A DNA stretch of 35,975 bases. It comes from a virus. The stretch covers positions 1 to 35,975 of IMG/VR virus record IMGVR_UViG_3300020219_000037. One strand, given 5' to 3'. Position numbers and translations under genes: made by a program. The notes beneath the pieces are model-generated. The model searched no databases. It saw only the letters and a program-made list of their open reading frames with translations, and was not told where the DNA came from. Of this stretch, positions 10,719 to 17,146 are shown one piece after another (the stretch's first letter is position 1; each line of letters opens with the position of its first letter).

Positions 10719-12229
10719 GGCGTCTCAACCCATTCGCGTACGGCCGCAGAGATACGCCCGTCAGTCCATTCTGCGAACGCGGCGGGTGCTTCGACTCCGA
10801 GTTGTTCGGCGGTCGCACGTGCGTATCGCAACGCGCCAACCTGTGTCTTCCCGTGTTCCTTGATAAACGTCTTCCACCTGTCTGGCTGCCAGTACGCCTC
10901 GTCGTCGGATGTCGCCCCTGCCGTCGGGGTGTCGACCTCGTCGAGGCGCATCGCACCGTCGATGCCGTACACCAGCCGCAACGTCCCGGCGGCGAGCCGG
11001 TGGAGCACGACATGGACGCGGGCGAAGTCCTCGTCGTTGAGGTTCTTCCCCGAATGGGCGCGTCCCTCCGTCACCAAGCCGATGAACGCGTGGCGGTGCT
11101 CGTCGGTTGTGATCCCAACGTCTCGGGCTCGCATCGCAACATGCTTCGCCCGTGCAATCGCGGCGGGTGAAGCACCCGGAGGGGAGACCGCGTCGGAGTC
11201 TGCGCCGTTCGGCACGACACCATCGACGTCCACGATTGCGCCAGCATCGTGCTCCCCTCCGGGTACACCAGGCGGAGTGCCAGTGGGCGGACCACCCGGC
11301 ACTGGCACTCCACCAGCCGACGGAGCAGCCGTGCTGCCATCAGCGATTTGCGCGGCCGAACGTGGCCGCCGTCCCGTCGCAGGGATTGGCTGTGCCGACC
11401 CCTTACGTTGGGCACGTACTTCCTGGCCGACCCCCGCCACCTGCTCGGCGACTGTCCCCACCGGGCCGGCGGGCAACTCGCCCACCGGAGTCAACCCGCG
11501 CGCCACGACGACGGCTTCATCAGGTGAGACTGGCGCCGCCCCCAACGTTGGGCGACCAACCGCGCTGAGCGTGTCCAGCGCCTCATCGACCGTCATATCG
11601 ATGTCGAGAACAGGCACCACGAAGTTATGCGTTTCGAGCGTCACTTGGTCGATCGACGTCCGCTGGTCGAGACGCAACCGGGCGCGCACCGGCCGGTTCG
11701 TTGCGGTCAACAGCTCGAGCATTTCCACTCCGCCGATCAGCTCCCCCGCAGCGATTTCTCCTCGCGTGTCGAGCCGCCACATGCCGATCCCTGGGACGCG
11801 CCGCAACATCACGGAGAGACGTGTGGTGCGCTTACAAACGTCCTTGCCTGTGGCAACACAAACACAGGGGCGATCTCCACGAAGTTCGGTTCGTCCGTCG
11901 CACCGGAGCAGGCAGACAACAGGGTTCGGTTTATGGCCCTTCGGGTGGCGTTGCCCCCAATGCTCGAAGTACTGCGAAAGCACCTGGCCGGGGACAACAG
12001 CAATGTCGAGCGCGTCGACCTCTGTGGTCAACTGGTACTGGTCTTCCCATGCGGTCACCTTGCCGCCGTACACCGTGGCGGCAGCTTCGAGGCGGGTCCG
12101 GTCACTGGAGGTGAGCCGCCACGTTGAGAGCGTCGCCGGATACTGCTTGCCCGACTGTGCTGTGCGCTTCTCACCCATGCGGATGCGGCCGACTTCGACG
12201 AGGCGGCGTTGCTGATCAATGATCGGCAT
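10715..12229 (-). CDS. phiC31 gp3-like recombination directionality factor family protein
   Basis: The N-terminal half fits the actinophage Gp3-like family: PIIDQQRRLVEVGRIRMGEK, then WRLTSSDRTRLEAAATVYGG and WEDQYQLTTEVDALDIAVVPG, and a cysteine-bearing segment (VVCLLRCDGRTEL...CVCVATGKDVCKRTT) typical of this group. The second half has a long Pro/Gly-rich linker (residues about 290-350) and a helical C-terminus. In phiC31 the homologue switches serine integrase from integration to excision. Here no integrase is found, so it may serve a foreign or host-encoded integrase or have a different role; in many lytic actinophages similar proteins are simply part of the replication operon. TGATG couples it to the nuclease gene upstream. 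Confidence 0.8.
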   Translation of the reverse strand: MPIIDQQRRLVEVGRIRMGEKRTAQSGKQYPATLSTWRLTSSDRTRLEAAATVYGGKVTAWEDQYQLTTEVDALDIAVVPGQVLSQYFEHWGQRHPKGHKPNPVVCLLRCDGRTELRGDRPCVCVATGKDVCKRTTRLSVMLRRVPGIGMWRLDTRGEIAAGELIGGVEMLELLTATNRPVRARLRLDQRTSIDQVTLETHNFVVPVLDIDMTVDEALDTLSAVGRPTLGAAPVSPDEAVVVARGLTPVGELPAGPVGTVAEQVAGVGQEVRAQRKGSAQPIPATGRRPRSAAQIADGSTAAPSAGGVPVPGGPPTGTPPGVPGGEHDAGAIVDVDGVVPNGADSDAVSPPGASPAAIARAKHVAMRARDVGITTDEHRHAFIGLVTEGRAHSGKNLNDEDFARVHVVLHRLAAGTLRLVYGIDGAMRLDEVDTPTAGATSDDEAYWQPDRWKTFIKEHGKTQVGALRYARATAEQLGVEAPAAFAEWTDGRISAAVREWVETP

Positions 12230-13122
12230 CAGGTCACTTCCCTCGGTGAGACCAGGGGCTCCCCGATGACTGTCTTAGACAGTTCGAATGCCCAACGGGC
12301 CGTCTCTAGGACGTAAAGAAATGCGCCGAAGATCTCTTCGTCACACTGGACTGGGTATGCGGTGCAATGCTCCGGTGTCACCTTGATGCCGATACCACCG
12401 GCGACCGTCGGTACGGGGACGCCTTGCTGCTGCTCATCGTGCGAGAGGAGGTAGTAGCGGCGCCGAAACTTTTCGAACCGTCGAGCGCGCCACACGGCTG
12501 CAACCTCGGCGTACCTGTATCCGGCGAGTTGCAATGCGATCTCCGGGTAGAGGCCGGTCGGCTTCCCTTTCCCATCGCGACTTTTCTTCGAGCTCTTGTA
12601 GTCGGCGATGAGCGGCGTCCCGTCGATGGTCATGAAACAGTCGCACGTCCCGGCGTACCCGTATGTGGCGTTGTAAACGGTGACTTCTGTCGCCAGGTAT
12701 TCGGGTTGGTGTTCGTGTGCCCACGCGTCGAACTGGTCGAGACATGCTGCCGCGGCGTCGAGATCATTTTTGAACGTCTCGCGGGTGGGGGTCGGCTTGA
12801 TTCCGGTGAGGGTGTACTCCTCGAGAAGCACGTGGATTTGTGTCCCAAATTCTGCGTCTGTAAGGGAGTCTTTGGGTTGGCGGAATCGTGCGTCGCGCAG
12901 CCATTTCCATGTTTCGTCGCGGCCGCGGCTGGTGAGCATTTGTTGGACGAATGGGATGTCGGAGAGTGTGGCGTCGGCGGTGAGGCCGGCAGCCCAGTGG
13001 AGGAGGGCGGGCTTGTCGAGGACGCCGATGAGTGTGGTGACGGACCACAGTTTGAGGTCGTCGGGTTCGGGTTTTGTGACGTCGAGGGGTTGGGGTCCGG
13101 CCCGGTCGAGTTGTGTGGTCAT
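12229..13122 (-). CDS. Cas4/RecB-like PD-(D/E)xK exonuclease
   Basis: The start is the ATG overlapping a family-gene stop. After a helical N-terminal region with a FGTQIHVLLEEY segment (the family's G-x-x-H motif), the nuclease core shows TEVTVYNATYGYAGTCDCFM (motif II Asp), PLIADYKSSKKS (D-x-K) and LQLAGYRYAE (the Q-x-x-x-Y motif). This order is diagnostic of RecB/AddB/Cas4 nucleases. Length is 297 residues. Cas4 proteins have four conserved Cys; I see no such cluster, so a RecB-like phage exonuclease is more likely. It would process DNA ends in recombination together with the resolvase. The stop overlaps the RDF-like ATG by one base. Confidence 0.88.
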   Translation of the reverse strand: MTTQLDRAGPQPLDVTKPEPDDLKLWSVTTLIGVLDKPALLHWAAGLTADATLSDIPFVQQMLTSRGRDETWKWLRDARFRQPKDSLTDAEFGTQIHVLLEEYTLTGIKPTPTRETFKNDLDAAAACLDQFDAWAHEHQPEYLATEVTVYNATYGYAGTCDCFMTIDGTPLIADYKSSKKSRDGKGKPTGLYPEIALQLAGYRYAEVAAVWRARRFEKFRRRYYLLSHDEQQQGVPVPTVAGGIGIKVTPEHCTAYPVQCDEEIFGAFLYVLETARWAFELSKTVIGEPLVSPREVT

Positions 13123-13385
13123 GCGGGGTACTCCAGGTTGATGCGGGCGAGGGTCGCCGCGTGGGTGGCGGCTGCCGCGTTGATGGCGGCGTTGGCCGCG
13201 TCGATGGCGGCGTTGCGGGCGGCGTCGCGGACGATGCTGGCGGCTTCGCGTGCGGTGATGCGGGCGATGTCGGCGGCGTCGTCGGCGGCGTTGATGGCAA
13301 TGCTGGCGGTGGCTTCGGCGGCGTCCCATGCGGCGCTGCAAGCCCGGTCCGCTTCTGCGATCTGCTCGTCGCGGTCTGCGCTCAT
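13119..13385 (-). CDS. Ala-rich helical repeat-family protein (88 aa)
   Basis: The longest unfused family member: MSADRDEQIAEADRACSAA at the start and ATLARINLEYPA at the end. The interior has repeated DAADIAR / DAARNAAIDAANAAINAAAA segments, mostly Ala, Asp, Ile and Asn, consistent with a coiled coil with Ile on one face. CTG-GAG supplies the embedded ribosome site for the nuclease gene. The function is unknown. Confidence 0.87.
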   Translation of the reverse strand: MSADRDEQIAEADRACSAAWDAAEATASIAINAADDAADIARITAREAASIVRDAARNAAIDAANAAINAAAATHAATLARINLEYPA

Positions 13386-13567
13386 TCGGGGTACTCCAGG
13401 TCGATGCGGGCAAGGGTCGCGTTGTATGTCGCGTCGGCGGCTGCGAGGGTGGCGCTGTAGGCCTCGGTGTAGGCCGCATAGTCGGGATAGTCGGCGTAGG
13501 CGACGCGGTAGGCGACATCGCGTACCCGCCGCGCTTCTGCGAGATGCTCGGCCCGTTCGGCGCTCAT
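13382..13567 (-). CDS. Ala-rich helical repeat-family protein (61 aa), Tyr-rich
   Basis: It begins MSAERAEHLAEARRVRDVAY and ends ATLARIDLEYPE. The middle (VAYADYPDYAAYTEAYSAT) contains six tyrosines at 2-4-residue spacing, the most Tyr-rich copy. It ends in Glu instead of Ala because GAATGA replaces GCATGA at the overlap. It is coupled at both ends by the cassette. Confidence 0.86.
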   Translation of the reverse strand: MSAERAEHLAEARRVRDVAYRVAYADYPDYAAYTEAYSATLAAADATYNATLARIDLEYPE

Positions 13568-13761
13568 GCGGGGTACTCCTTGTCGATGCGGTCGAGGGTC
13601 GCGCGGTAGGTCGCGGCGGCGGCGTTGCGGGCGGCGGTGAAGGCGGCTCCGCGGACAGCATCGCTCCTGGCGTCGCCGGCGGTGTAGGCGTCGACGGCGA
13701 AGCCGTAGGCGACATCGTGTACCCGCCGCGCTTCGGCTATCTGCTGGTCACGTTCGGTCAT
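13564..13761 (-). CDS. Ala-rich helical repeat-family protein (65 aa), duplicate of the one near 6130
   Basis: It begins MTERDQQIAEARRVHDVAYG and ends ATYRATLDRIDKEYPA. The body shares 147 bp with only four mismatches with the family gene at 6037-6237, about 7.5 kb away, yet the end carries the full AAGGAG-TAC cassette while the other copy has the AGGGAC variant. The function is unknown. Confidence 0.87.
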   Translation of the reverse strand: MTERDQQIAEARRVHDVAYGFAVDAYTAGDARSDAVRGAAFTAARNAAAATYRATLDRIDKEYPA

Positions 13762-13958
13762 GTTGGGTACTCCAGGTCGATGCGGGCAAGGGTCGTCTGG
13801 TAGGCCGCCCATGCGGTGTCGTATGCGTCGTATGCGGCTTGGTAGGCGGCTTGATTGGTGGCGTTGATGGCAACGCAGGCGGCGACGACGGCGGCGTCGC
13901 AAGCGCTGGTGCGCACCCGCAGCGCCGCGGCGATCTGCTCGGCCCGTTCGGTGCTCAT
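13758..13958 (-). CDS. Ala-rich helical repeat-family protein (66 aa), first in the operon
   Basis: It begins MSTERAEQIAAALRVRTSAC and ends TTLARIDLEYPT. It has Cys pairs at 20 and 28 (CDAAVVAAC) and a Gln/Tyr-rich middle (QAAYQAAYDAYDTAWAAYQT). The start is set by the ATGA overlap with the membrane protein gene; a longer frame upstream is out of character. CTG-GAG is the embedded ribosome site. The function is unknown. Confidence 0.84.
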   Translation of the reverse strand: MSTERAEQIAAALRVRTSACDAAVVAACVAINATNQAAYQAAYDAYDTAWAAYQTTLARIDLEYPT

Positions 13959-14143
13959 CGGGTGCGATCCCGCTGGTCCGCACGCCGAATCGACGTGGTC
14001 CCAACGGCCGCACAAACGAGAGCAACAGCGAGCAGTACCCAGCAGATCACTTCACCAACGCGCGCACCCGTGACATAGGCGCCGGTGACGACGGCGAGAG
14101 TGAGCGTGGAGATGGTGCCGACGATGTCCCATGCCCGTCTCAT
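13955..14143 (-). CDS. 62-residue two-helix membrane protein
   Basis: Two predicted transmembrane helices (IVGTISTLTLAVVTGAYV and VICWVLLAVALVCAAVG) are separated by a short loop, with a basic tail (IRRADQRDRTR) that would face the cytoplasm. ATGA overlaps occur on both sides. It is the second gene of the early operon, so it is made soon after infection. A role in superinfection exclusion or membrane attachment is possible, but the sequence alone does not say. Confidence 0.82.
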   Translation of the reverse strand: MRRAWDIVGTISTLTLAVVTGAYVTGARVGEVICWVLLAVALVCAAVGTTSIRRADQRDRTR

Positions 14144-14322
14144 GCTGCGGCCTCCGGGTCGAGGAGTTCCTCGACGTCTGACCGGCGGAACCGCCGATGC
14201 CCGGACGGGAGTCGAAACGATCGGAGTGCGCCGCTATCGGCGTAGGTGACGATCGTGGACCGGCTCACTCCGAGGATTTGGGCTGCCTGGTGGGTGGTGA
14301 GGGGACGTTCGTCGTGGGCCAT
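14140..14322 (-). CDS. Excisionase/MerR-like HTH protein, first gene of early operon
   Basis: A 60-residue winged-helix protein of the Xis/AlpA/BldC type: LTTHQAAQILGVSRSTIVTY (HTH with recognition helix), then LRSFRLPSGHRRFRRSDVEELL (the wing and final helix). Such proteins act as small regulators or excision factors that bend DNA. The ATG lies only two bases beyond the predicted transcription start, so the message is probably leaderless and no ribosome site is present. It may repress or shape its own divergent promoter region. The stop overlaps the membrane protein gene by ATGA. Confidence 0.92.
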   Translation of the reverse strand: MAHDERPLTTHQAAQILGVSRSTIVTYADSGALRSFRLPSGHRRFRRSDVEELLDPEAAA

Positions 14323-14330
14323 GACCGGCG

Positions 14331-14359
14331 ATATTAGGGACTCTGCGCGGGTCTGTCAA
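14331..14359 (-). promoter_or_regulatory. Near-consensus promoter for the early operon (leaderless)
   Basis: On the minus strand TTGACA (14359-14354), 17 bases, TAATAT (14336-14331). The predicted start of transcription is at 14324-14322, on or just before the ATG of the excisionase-like gene. This is the best sigma70-type match I saw in the window and would drive the 14-kb chain of coupled genes. Confidence 0.85.
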
Positions 14360-14393
14360 GCACCATGATATCTGGAGCTTCTGACGGTTTCTG

Positions 14394-14420
14394 TTGACAT
14401 CCCCGCTAGATGGGTATACT
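14394..14420 (+). promoter_or_regulatory. Divergent plus-strand promoter
   Basis: TTGACA (14394-14399) and TATACT (14415-14420) are separated by 15 bases, shorter than the usual 17, so it may be weaker or need an activator. The -35 boxes of the two divergent promoters are 34 bases apart and are inverted copies of each other. A leader of about 34 bases with AGGAG, 8 bases before the ATG at 14461, follows. Confidence 0.65.
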
Positions 14421-14460
14421 GTTGACTCATCGACCACCCGACCACACAGGAGCAACCACC

Positions 14461-14745
14461 ATGATCGAGTACCGGACCGAGACCATGAGCGCCGCAGAGT
14501 ACGCAGCCCCGATGAGCGAACGTGCCGACAAGATTTCAGTAGCGGAACGGGTGTACTCCGCCGCCATTGACGCCTGCGACGCAGCCCGGGCCGCCCGCCG
14601 AGTCGTCGAAGCCGGCAGCAACGCGACCTACGACGACCTGCACGCCGCCAAAGCCGCCCACCGGGCAGCCATCTCCGCCCGCAACGCCGGATGGGATACC
14701 TACGTCGCGGCCCTCGACCGCATCGACAAGGAGTACCCAGAATGA
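14461..14745 (+). CDS. Ala-rich helical repeat-family protein on the plus strand (94 aa)
   Basis: The start is the ATG 8 bases after AGGAG. After MIEYRTETMSAAEYAAP comes a family start (MSERADKISVAERVYSAA), then the Ala/Arg-rich body (two Thr-Tyr-Asp-Asp-Leu-His segments) and the ending WDTYVAALDRIDKEYPE. It is the only complete family member on the plus strand, and it carries the AAGGAG-N8-ATG cassette, leading into a 14-codon relic. The family therefore sits on both sides of the divergent promoter. Confidence 0.86.
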   Translation: MIEYRTETMSAAEYAAPMSERADKISVAERVYSAAIDACDAARAARRVVEAGSNATYDDLHAAKAAHRAAISARNAGWDTYVAALDRIDKEYPE

Positions 14746-14786
14746 CAGAACGTGAGAAGCAGACAGCCGCTGCCATCCCGGCGTGA
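14742..14786 (+). pseudogene. Relic of an Ala-rich family gene (14 codons)
   Basis: The frame encodes MTEREKQTAAAIPA. The first eight residues match family starts (MSKREKQIAEA), then it stops. It begins at the ATGA overlap of the preceding gene with a good AAGGAG. It looks like a family gene cut off after its start, the mirror image of the relic near 3400, which keeps only the end. The following 80 bases hold no gene that I can support. Confidence 0.55.
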
Positions 14787-14868
14787 GCACGCGGCGATCC
14801 TGTCGGCCCCTGGGCTGGCATGGTCGCCGGGCTGCTCGAGCCCACCGACACAACAAGAAGGGGCACTA

Positions 14869-15192
14869 ATGGACAACCCGACCGCACACGATCTCGCCGC
14901 CGCAGACAAGGTCTGGAGAGACACCGTCGACCGCGGCATCAGCGCTGCCAACAACGCGCATAGCGTCGCGTACCGCATCGCCCACGCCGAACGCGACCGG
15001 ATGAGCTCAGACCTGTGGGATCGGCTGACGGATGCCATCGACGCTGCAGAATCGACTGCCATCGACGCGGCGTACGAAGCAGCCGACGCGGCGGAGCGAG
15101 CGGCAACGGCCCTCGCTGCCGGCTTCGACGACGCTGCGGATGGCTGCCCGGAATGCGGTCCCGGTGCTGGCTGCGGGAACACTGCCACATGA
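14869..15192 (+). CDS. Ala-rich helical protein with CysxxCys tail (107 aa)
   Basis: The start is the ATG after GAAGGGG, about 6 bases away. The protein is predicted to be largely helical, Ala/Asp-rich (AIDAAYEAADAAERAATALA), with an early AADKVWRDTVDRGISAANNA. It resembles the family in composition but lacks its end signature. The C-terminus CPECGPGAGCGNTAT has three cysteines that could bind metal. The stop overlaps the next gene (ATGATG). The function is unknown. Confidence 0.8.
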   Translation: MDNPTAHDLAAADKVWRDTVDRGISAANNAHSVAYRIAHAERDRMSSDLWDRLTDAIDAAESTAIDAAYEAADAAERAATALAAGFDDAADGCPECGPGAGCGNTAT

Positions 15193-15329
15193 TGTGCGCC
15201 GACTGTCAGTCAGCACTCCGTCCGACGGGGAAGCGAGGACGGCCCCCCCTCCGGTGTGTCCCGTGTGCGCAGCAACATCGGCGCGACTACCTGCGCGACG
15301 CGAAACGTCGCGAACGAGCGAAGCCGTGA
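15189..15329 (+). CDS. 46-residue zinc-ribbon protein, strongly basic
   Basis: MMCADCQSALRPTGKRGRPP is followed by LRCVPCAQQHRRDYLRDAKR. The CxxC...CxxC arrangement is a zinc ribbon, and GKRGRPP resembles an AT-hook core (RGRPP). The tail is basic. The start overlaps the stop of the upstream gene. A DNA- or RNA-polymerase-binding role is plausible for a small phage zinc ribbon, but nothing here proves it. Confidence 0.78.
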   Translation: MMCADCQSALRPTGKRGRPPLRCVPCAQQHRRDYLRDAKRRERAKP

Positions 15330-15334
15330 ACCAC

Positions 15335-15370
15335 ATGAGCCCGTGCATCGACATCCCATGGAAGGTCTGA
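15335..15370 (+). CDS. Possible 11-codon bridging minigene
   Basis: The frame encodes MSPCIDIPWKV. It starts 5 bases after the zinc-ribbon stop and ends one base before the next ATG, and its final codons contain the GGAAGG ribosome site of that gene. It follows the pattern of coupling minigenes seen on the minus strand, but lacks overlap with the upstream stop. It could be chance. Confidence 0.3.
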   Translation: MSPCIDIPWKV

Positions 15371-15371
15371 C

Positions 15372-15725
15372 ATGAAAAAGCGGAAAGCAGCGGGTCCCTA
15401 CGCCACCGAGTACAGGTGTGGAGCATGCAGATCGTGGGTCGGATATCTGCTCGCACCATCCCGCCATCCCGGCTACGGGTTCGGCGCACTCCAAACCGCC
15501 GAACTGCTCAGGCTGGACAGATCCGGGCCGCGAACGATCGAAGTCCACGACGACACGGTCCGGCCGCTCCCCGACATCGAGTTCTCTGCCGATGGGGAAG
15601 CCATCATCTTTTGCCCCAAATGCCGGCGCGGTTGTGCGCTCAGGCGAGCCGGCGCTGCTGCGGACATCGCCCGATGGAGAATAGAGTGGCGTGGCACCGT
15701 CAGGACACTCGGCCCGCCAGCCTGA
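15372..15725 (+). CDS. 117-residue zinc-ribbon protein
   Basis: It begins MKKRKAAGPYATEYRCGACRSW, then a helical middle (LQTAELLRLDRSG), an acidic DIEFSADGEAI strand, and CPKCRRGCAL. CGAC and CPKC, about 65 residues apart, could form a split zinc site, and the end is basic. GGAAGG precedes the ATG by 7 bases. It is the last gene of the plus-strand operon, followed by a strong hairpin. I recognise no named family. Confidence 0.82.
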   Translation: MKKRKAAGPYATEYRCGACRSWVGYLLAPSRHPGYGFGALQTAELLRLDRSGPRTIEVHDDTVRPLPDIEFSADGEAIIFCPKCRRGCALRRAGAAADIARWRIEWRGTVRTLGPPA

Positions 15726-15804
15726 CGCACGCTCCAACCAAGGCCCGCCGCTGAGCGGCGAACAGAACCGCCCGGAGTGAGGCCGCCGGCGACCAGCAAC
15801 GCGA

Positions 15805-15842
15805 AGAACGTCCCCTCCCCGGCGACGGGGAGGGGACGTTCT
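15805..15842. terminator. Bidirectional terminator hairpin between converging operons
   Basis: A perfect 16-bp stem (A-GAACGTCCCCTCCCC and its exact complement) surrounds a 6-base loop GGCGAC. It lies 80 bases past the plus-strand operon's last stop and 43 bases past the last stop of the late operon on the minus strand. T-tracts are short, but the stem is strong enough to work both ways. Confidence 0.85.
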
Positions 15843-15884
15843 CGGTGCAGCAACCCGACGCAGGGGAAGGGTCGGATGCGCGCT

Positions 15885-16226
15885 CTAGGTGACGTCGAGG
15901 TCGAGGTGGGCGAACACCCGGCCGAACCTGACTTCGTCCGCCAAGAGATGCTCGGCCTGCTGACGTTGCATCGTCTGCTGCCCAGCTTTGAGCTCACCCG
16001 CGGCGGCGGTCAGACCGACGACGGCCTTGCGAATCTCGTACACCGCGTTCGCCGTCGACTCCCCGTTCGGGGACTTCGTCTCCACCTCGGTGCGCTGCGC
16101 CGAGTGCTTCGCTTTGCGGGCGTCACGCCATGCGAGGGCGGCGACGAACGCAGCGATGGTGGAGGGGATACCGACGACGAGAGCCACACCGAGGTCGTAC
16201 CCGTTGGCCGCCGCGAGCACGCTCAT
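15885..16226 (-). CDS. DUF2746-like membrane protein with coiled coil (113 aa)
   Basis: Near the N-terminus is one transmembrane helix (LGVALVVGIPSTIAAFVAAL), followed by a basic cytoplasmic turn (WRDARKAKHSAQ). A long helical region with heptad-like spacing follows (VYEIRKAVVGLTAAAGELKA). This architecture fits DUF2746 proteins found near the tail and lysis genes of actinophages, sometimes proposed as holin-like; the family role is not established. The ATG overlaps the preceding gene's stop. It is the last gene of the late operon before the hairpin. Confidence 0.75.
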   Translation of the reverse strand: MSVLAAANGYDLGVALVVGIPSTIAAFVAALAWRDARKAKHSAQRTEVETKSPNGESTANAVYEIRKAVVGLTAAAGELKAGQQTMQRQQAEHLLADEVRFGRVFAHLDLDVT

Positions 16227-16432
16227 GGGGCTGGTTCCTCCACCTGATCTAGGGGCACGTCTACATGGCCGTGCCGCTCGAGGAGCTGGCCTATCCGTTC
16301 CCGGTGGGTGAGCCAGTCGCGACACTGGTCGGCGAGCGTCTGATCCACACCGAACGATGCGATGGGCACGGCAGTACCGCCGGTGACGTGGATGATTGTC
16401 CATCCGTATGGGCCGTGCATCGTCGCGTACAT
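16223..16432 (-). CDS. 69-residue protein, unknown function
   Basis: The ATG overlaps the preceding stop by one base (TGATG). It reads MYATMHGPYGWTIIHVTGG and has a short helical segment (DQTLADQCRDWLTHRERI). It ends in an acidic and Pro-rich tail. It could be a small beta-plus-helix protein. Neighbours are tail fibre-type genes, but no domain is recognised. Confidence 0.78.
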   Translation of the reverse strand: MYATMHGPYGWTIIHVTGGTAVPIASFGVDQTLADQCRDWLTHRERIGQLLERHGHVDVPLDQVEEPAP

Positions 16433-16782
16433 CAGATGAGGGGGAGGATCGTGATTTGGGAGCGGAAGGTCCGTGTTTTGGAGTCTGCTGTGCGGGTGGC
16501 GACGAGGCGTAACGGGTAGGTGCCTGGGGTGGTGATGGTCGACAGTTCGCCGGTGGTAGCCCAGGCGATGGTGACGTTCGGGGTGTTGGGTGTTGCGGTG
16601 AGCGAGCCTGCCGCCCCGGTGATGCCCGTGGTTTTCGTGAACCATGTGGCACCGGTGCCGTCATAGATCTTGAGCGCGTACGTGTAGCCGGTGGATAGGT
16701 CGACGAGGGGGCCGTTGGGGCTGTCCCTCCAGAAGAACCCTGCGTCTCCGAGCTCGTCGTTCAGGCTGTATTCGAGGGGCAT
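16432..16782 (-). CDS. Tail fibre/baseplate-like beta protein (116 aa)
   Basis: GGGAG, 7 bases before the ATG, sets the start. The sequence shows alternating strands (LVDLSTGYTYALKIYDG, then TWFTKTTGITG, then GTYPLRLVATR, then RTFRSQITILPLI), a single immunoglobulin-like beta sandwich. The layout is like BppU-type upper baseplate or fibre domains of siphophages. It probably belongs to the receptor-binding complex. It is upstream of the small C-terminal genes of the late operon. Confidence 0.75.
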   Translation of the reverse strand: MPLEYSLNDELGDAGFFWRDSPNGPLVDLSTGYTYALKIYDGTGATWFTKTTGITGAAGSLTATPNTPNVTIAWATTGELSTITTPGTYPLRLVATRTADSKTRTFRSQITILPLI

Positions 16783-16786
16783 CGGC

Positions 16787-17146
16787 TCACTCCCGGTGGG
16801 TGGCGGTCGCGTGTTCGGCCCAGTGGGCGTCGGTCTGTTCGTGGTATTCGGCGGTCGCGTGTTCGTACCAGTGTGCGTACTGGGTGACGATGATCGTGGC
16901 GGTGACAGCAACGTCGATAGTCCCTGCACCGAGGGTCAACGACCCGGGGAGGAGAGCAAGCGCGACTGTCCCGCCAGCACCGGTGATAGTCCCTGCACCG
17001 AGGGTCAACGACCCGGGGAGGAGAGCAAGCGCGACTGTCCCGCCAGCACCGGTGATAGTCCCTGCACCGAGGGTCAACGACCCGGGAGGCAAGGTCAGCG
17101 TGATCTCCGCCGCAGTAACAGGACCGAACCACCGCAGGACTCTCAC
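16787..17146 (-). CDS. Tail-associated protein with 23-residue tandem repeats, GTG start
   Basis: The GTG overlaps the lectin-like gene's stop (GTGA). About three copies of a Gly/Leu-rich unit (PGSLTLGAGTITGAGGTVAL and a few more) follow, encoded by a 69-bp tandem repeat. The C-terminal part has another duplication, AHWYEHATAEYHEQTD followed by AHWAEHATATHRE. The structure suggests a stacked beta repeat with a His-rich tail (possible metal or trimer contacts). A fibre or adhesin role is inferred from position; no family is recognised. Confidence 0.72.
   Translation of the reverse strand: MRVLRWFGPVTAAEITLTLPPGSLTLGAGTITGAGGTVALALLPGSLTLGAGTITGAGGTVALALLPGSLTLGAGTIDVAVTATIIVTQYAHWYEHATAEYHEQTDAHWAEHATATHRE
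16916..17086. repeat. 69-bp tandem repeat, about 2.5 copies
   Basis: Units start at 16916, 16985 and 17054 (the last partial). The first two are identical by eye, and the third is the same until its end. The length is a multiple of three, so copy-number change keeps the frame and alters a surface protein of the tail. Confidence 0.92.

Noticed and set aside
10689-12215. 508-residue plus-strand open frame
   Set aside because: It is antisense to the RDF-like gene; rich in Ser, Thr and Arg, with no domain. The minus-strand product has clear family similarity and coupled overlaps.
12367-13803. 478-residue plus-strand open frame
   Set aside because: Antisense to the nuclease and to Ala-rich family genes; low-complexity Gly/Val/Arg translation and no coupling to neighbours.
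14140-14322. Excisionase-like gene as proof of a temperate phage
   Set aside because: No integrase or attachment site can be seen; small HTH proteins of this type also act as plain regulators.
16787-17146. Diversity-generating retroelement target
   Set aside because: The repeats are exact tandem copies, and I see no reverse transcriptase gene or adenine-biased template repeat in the window.
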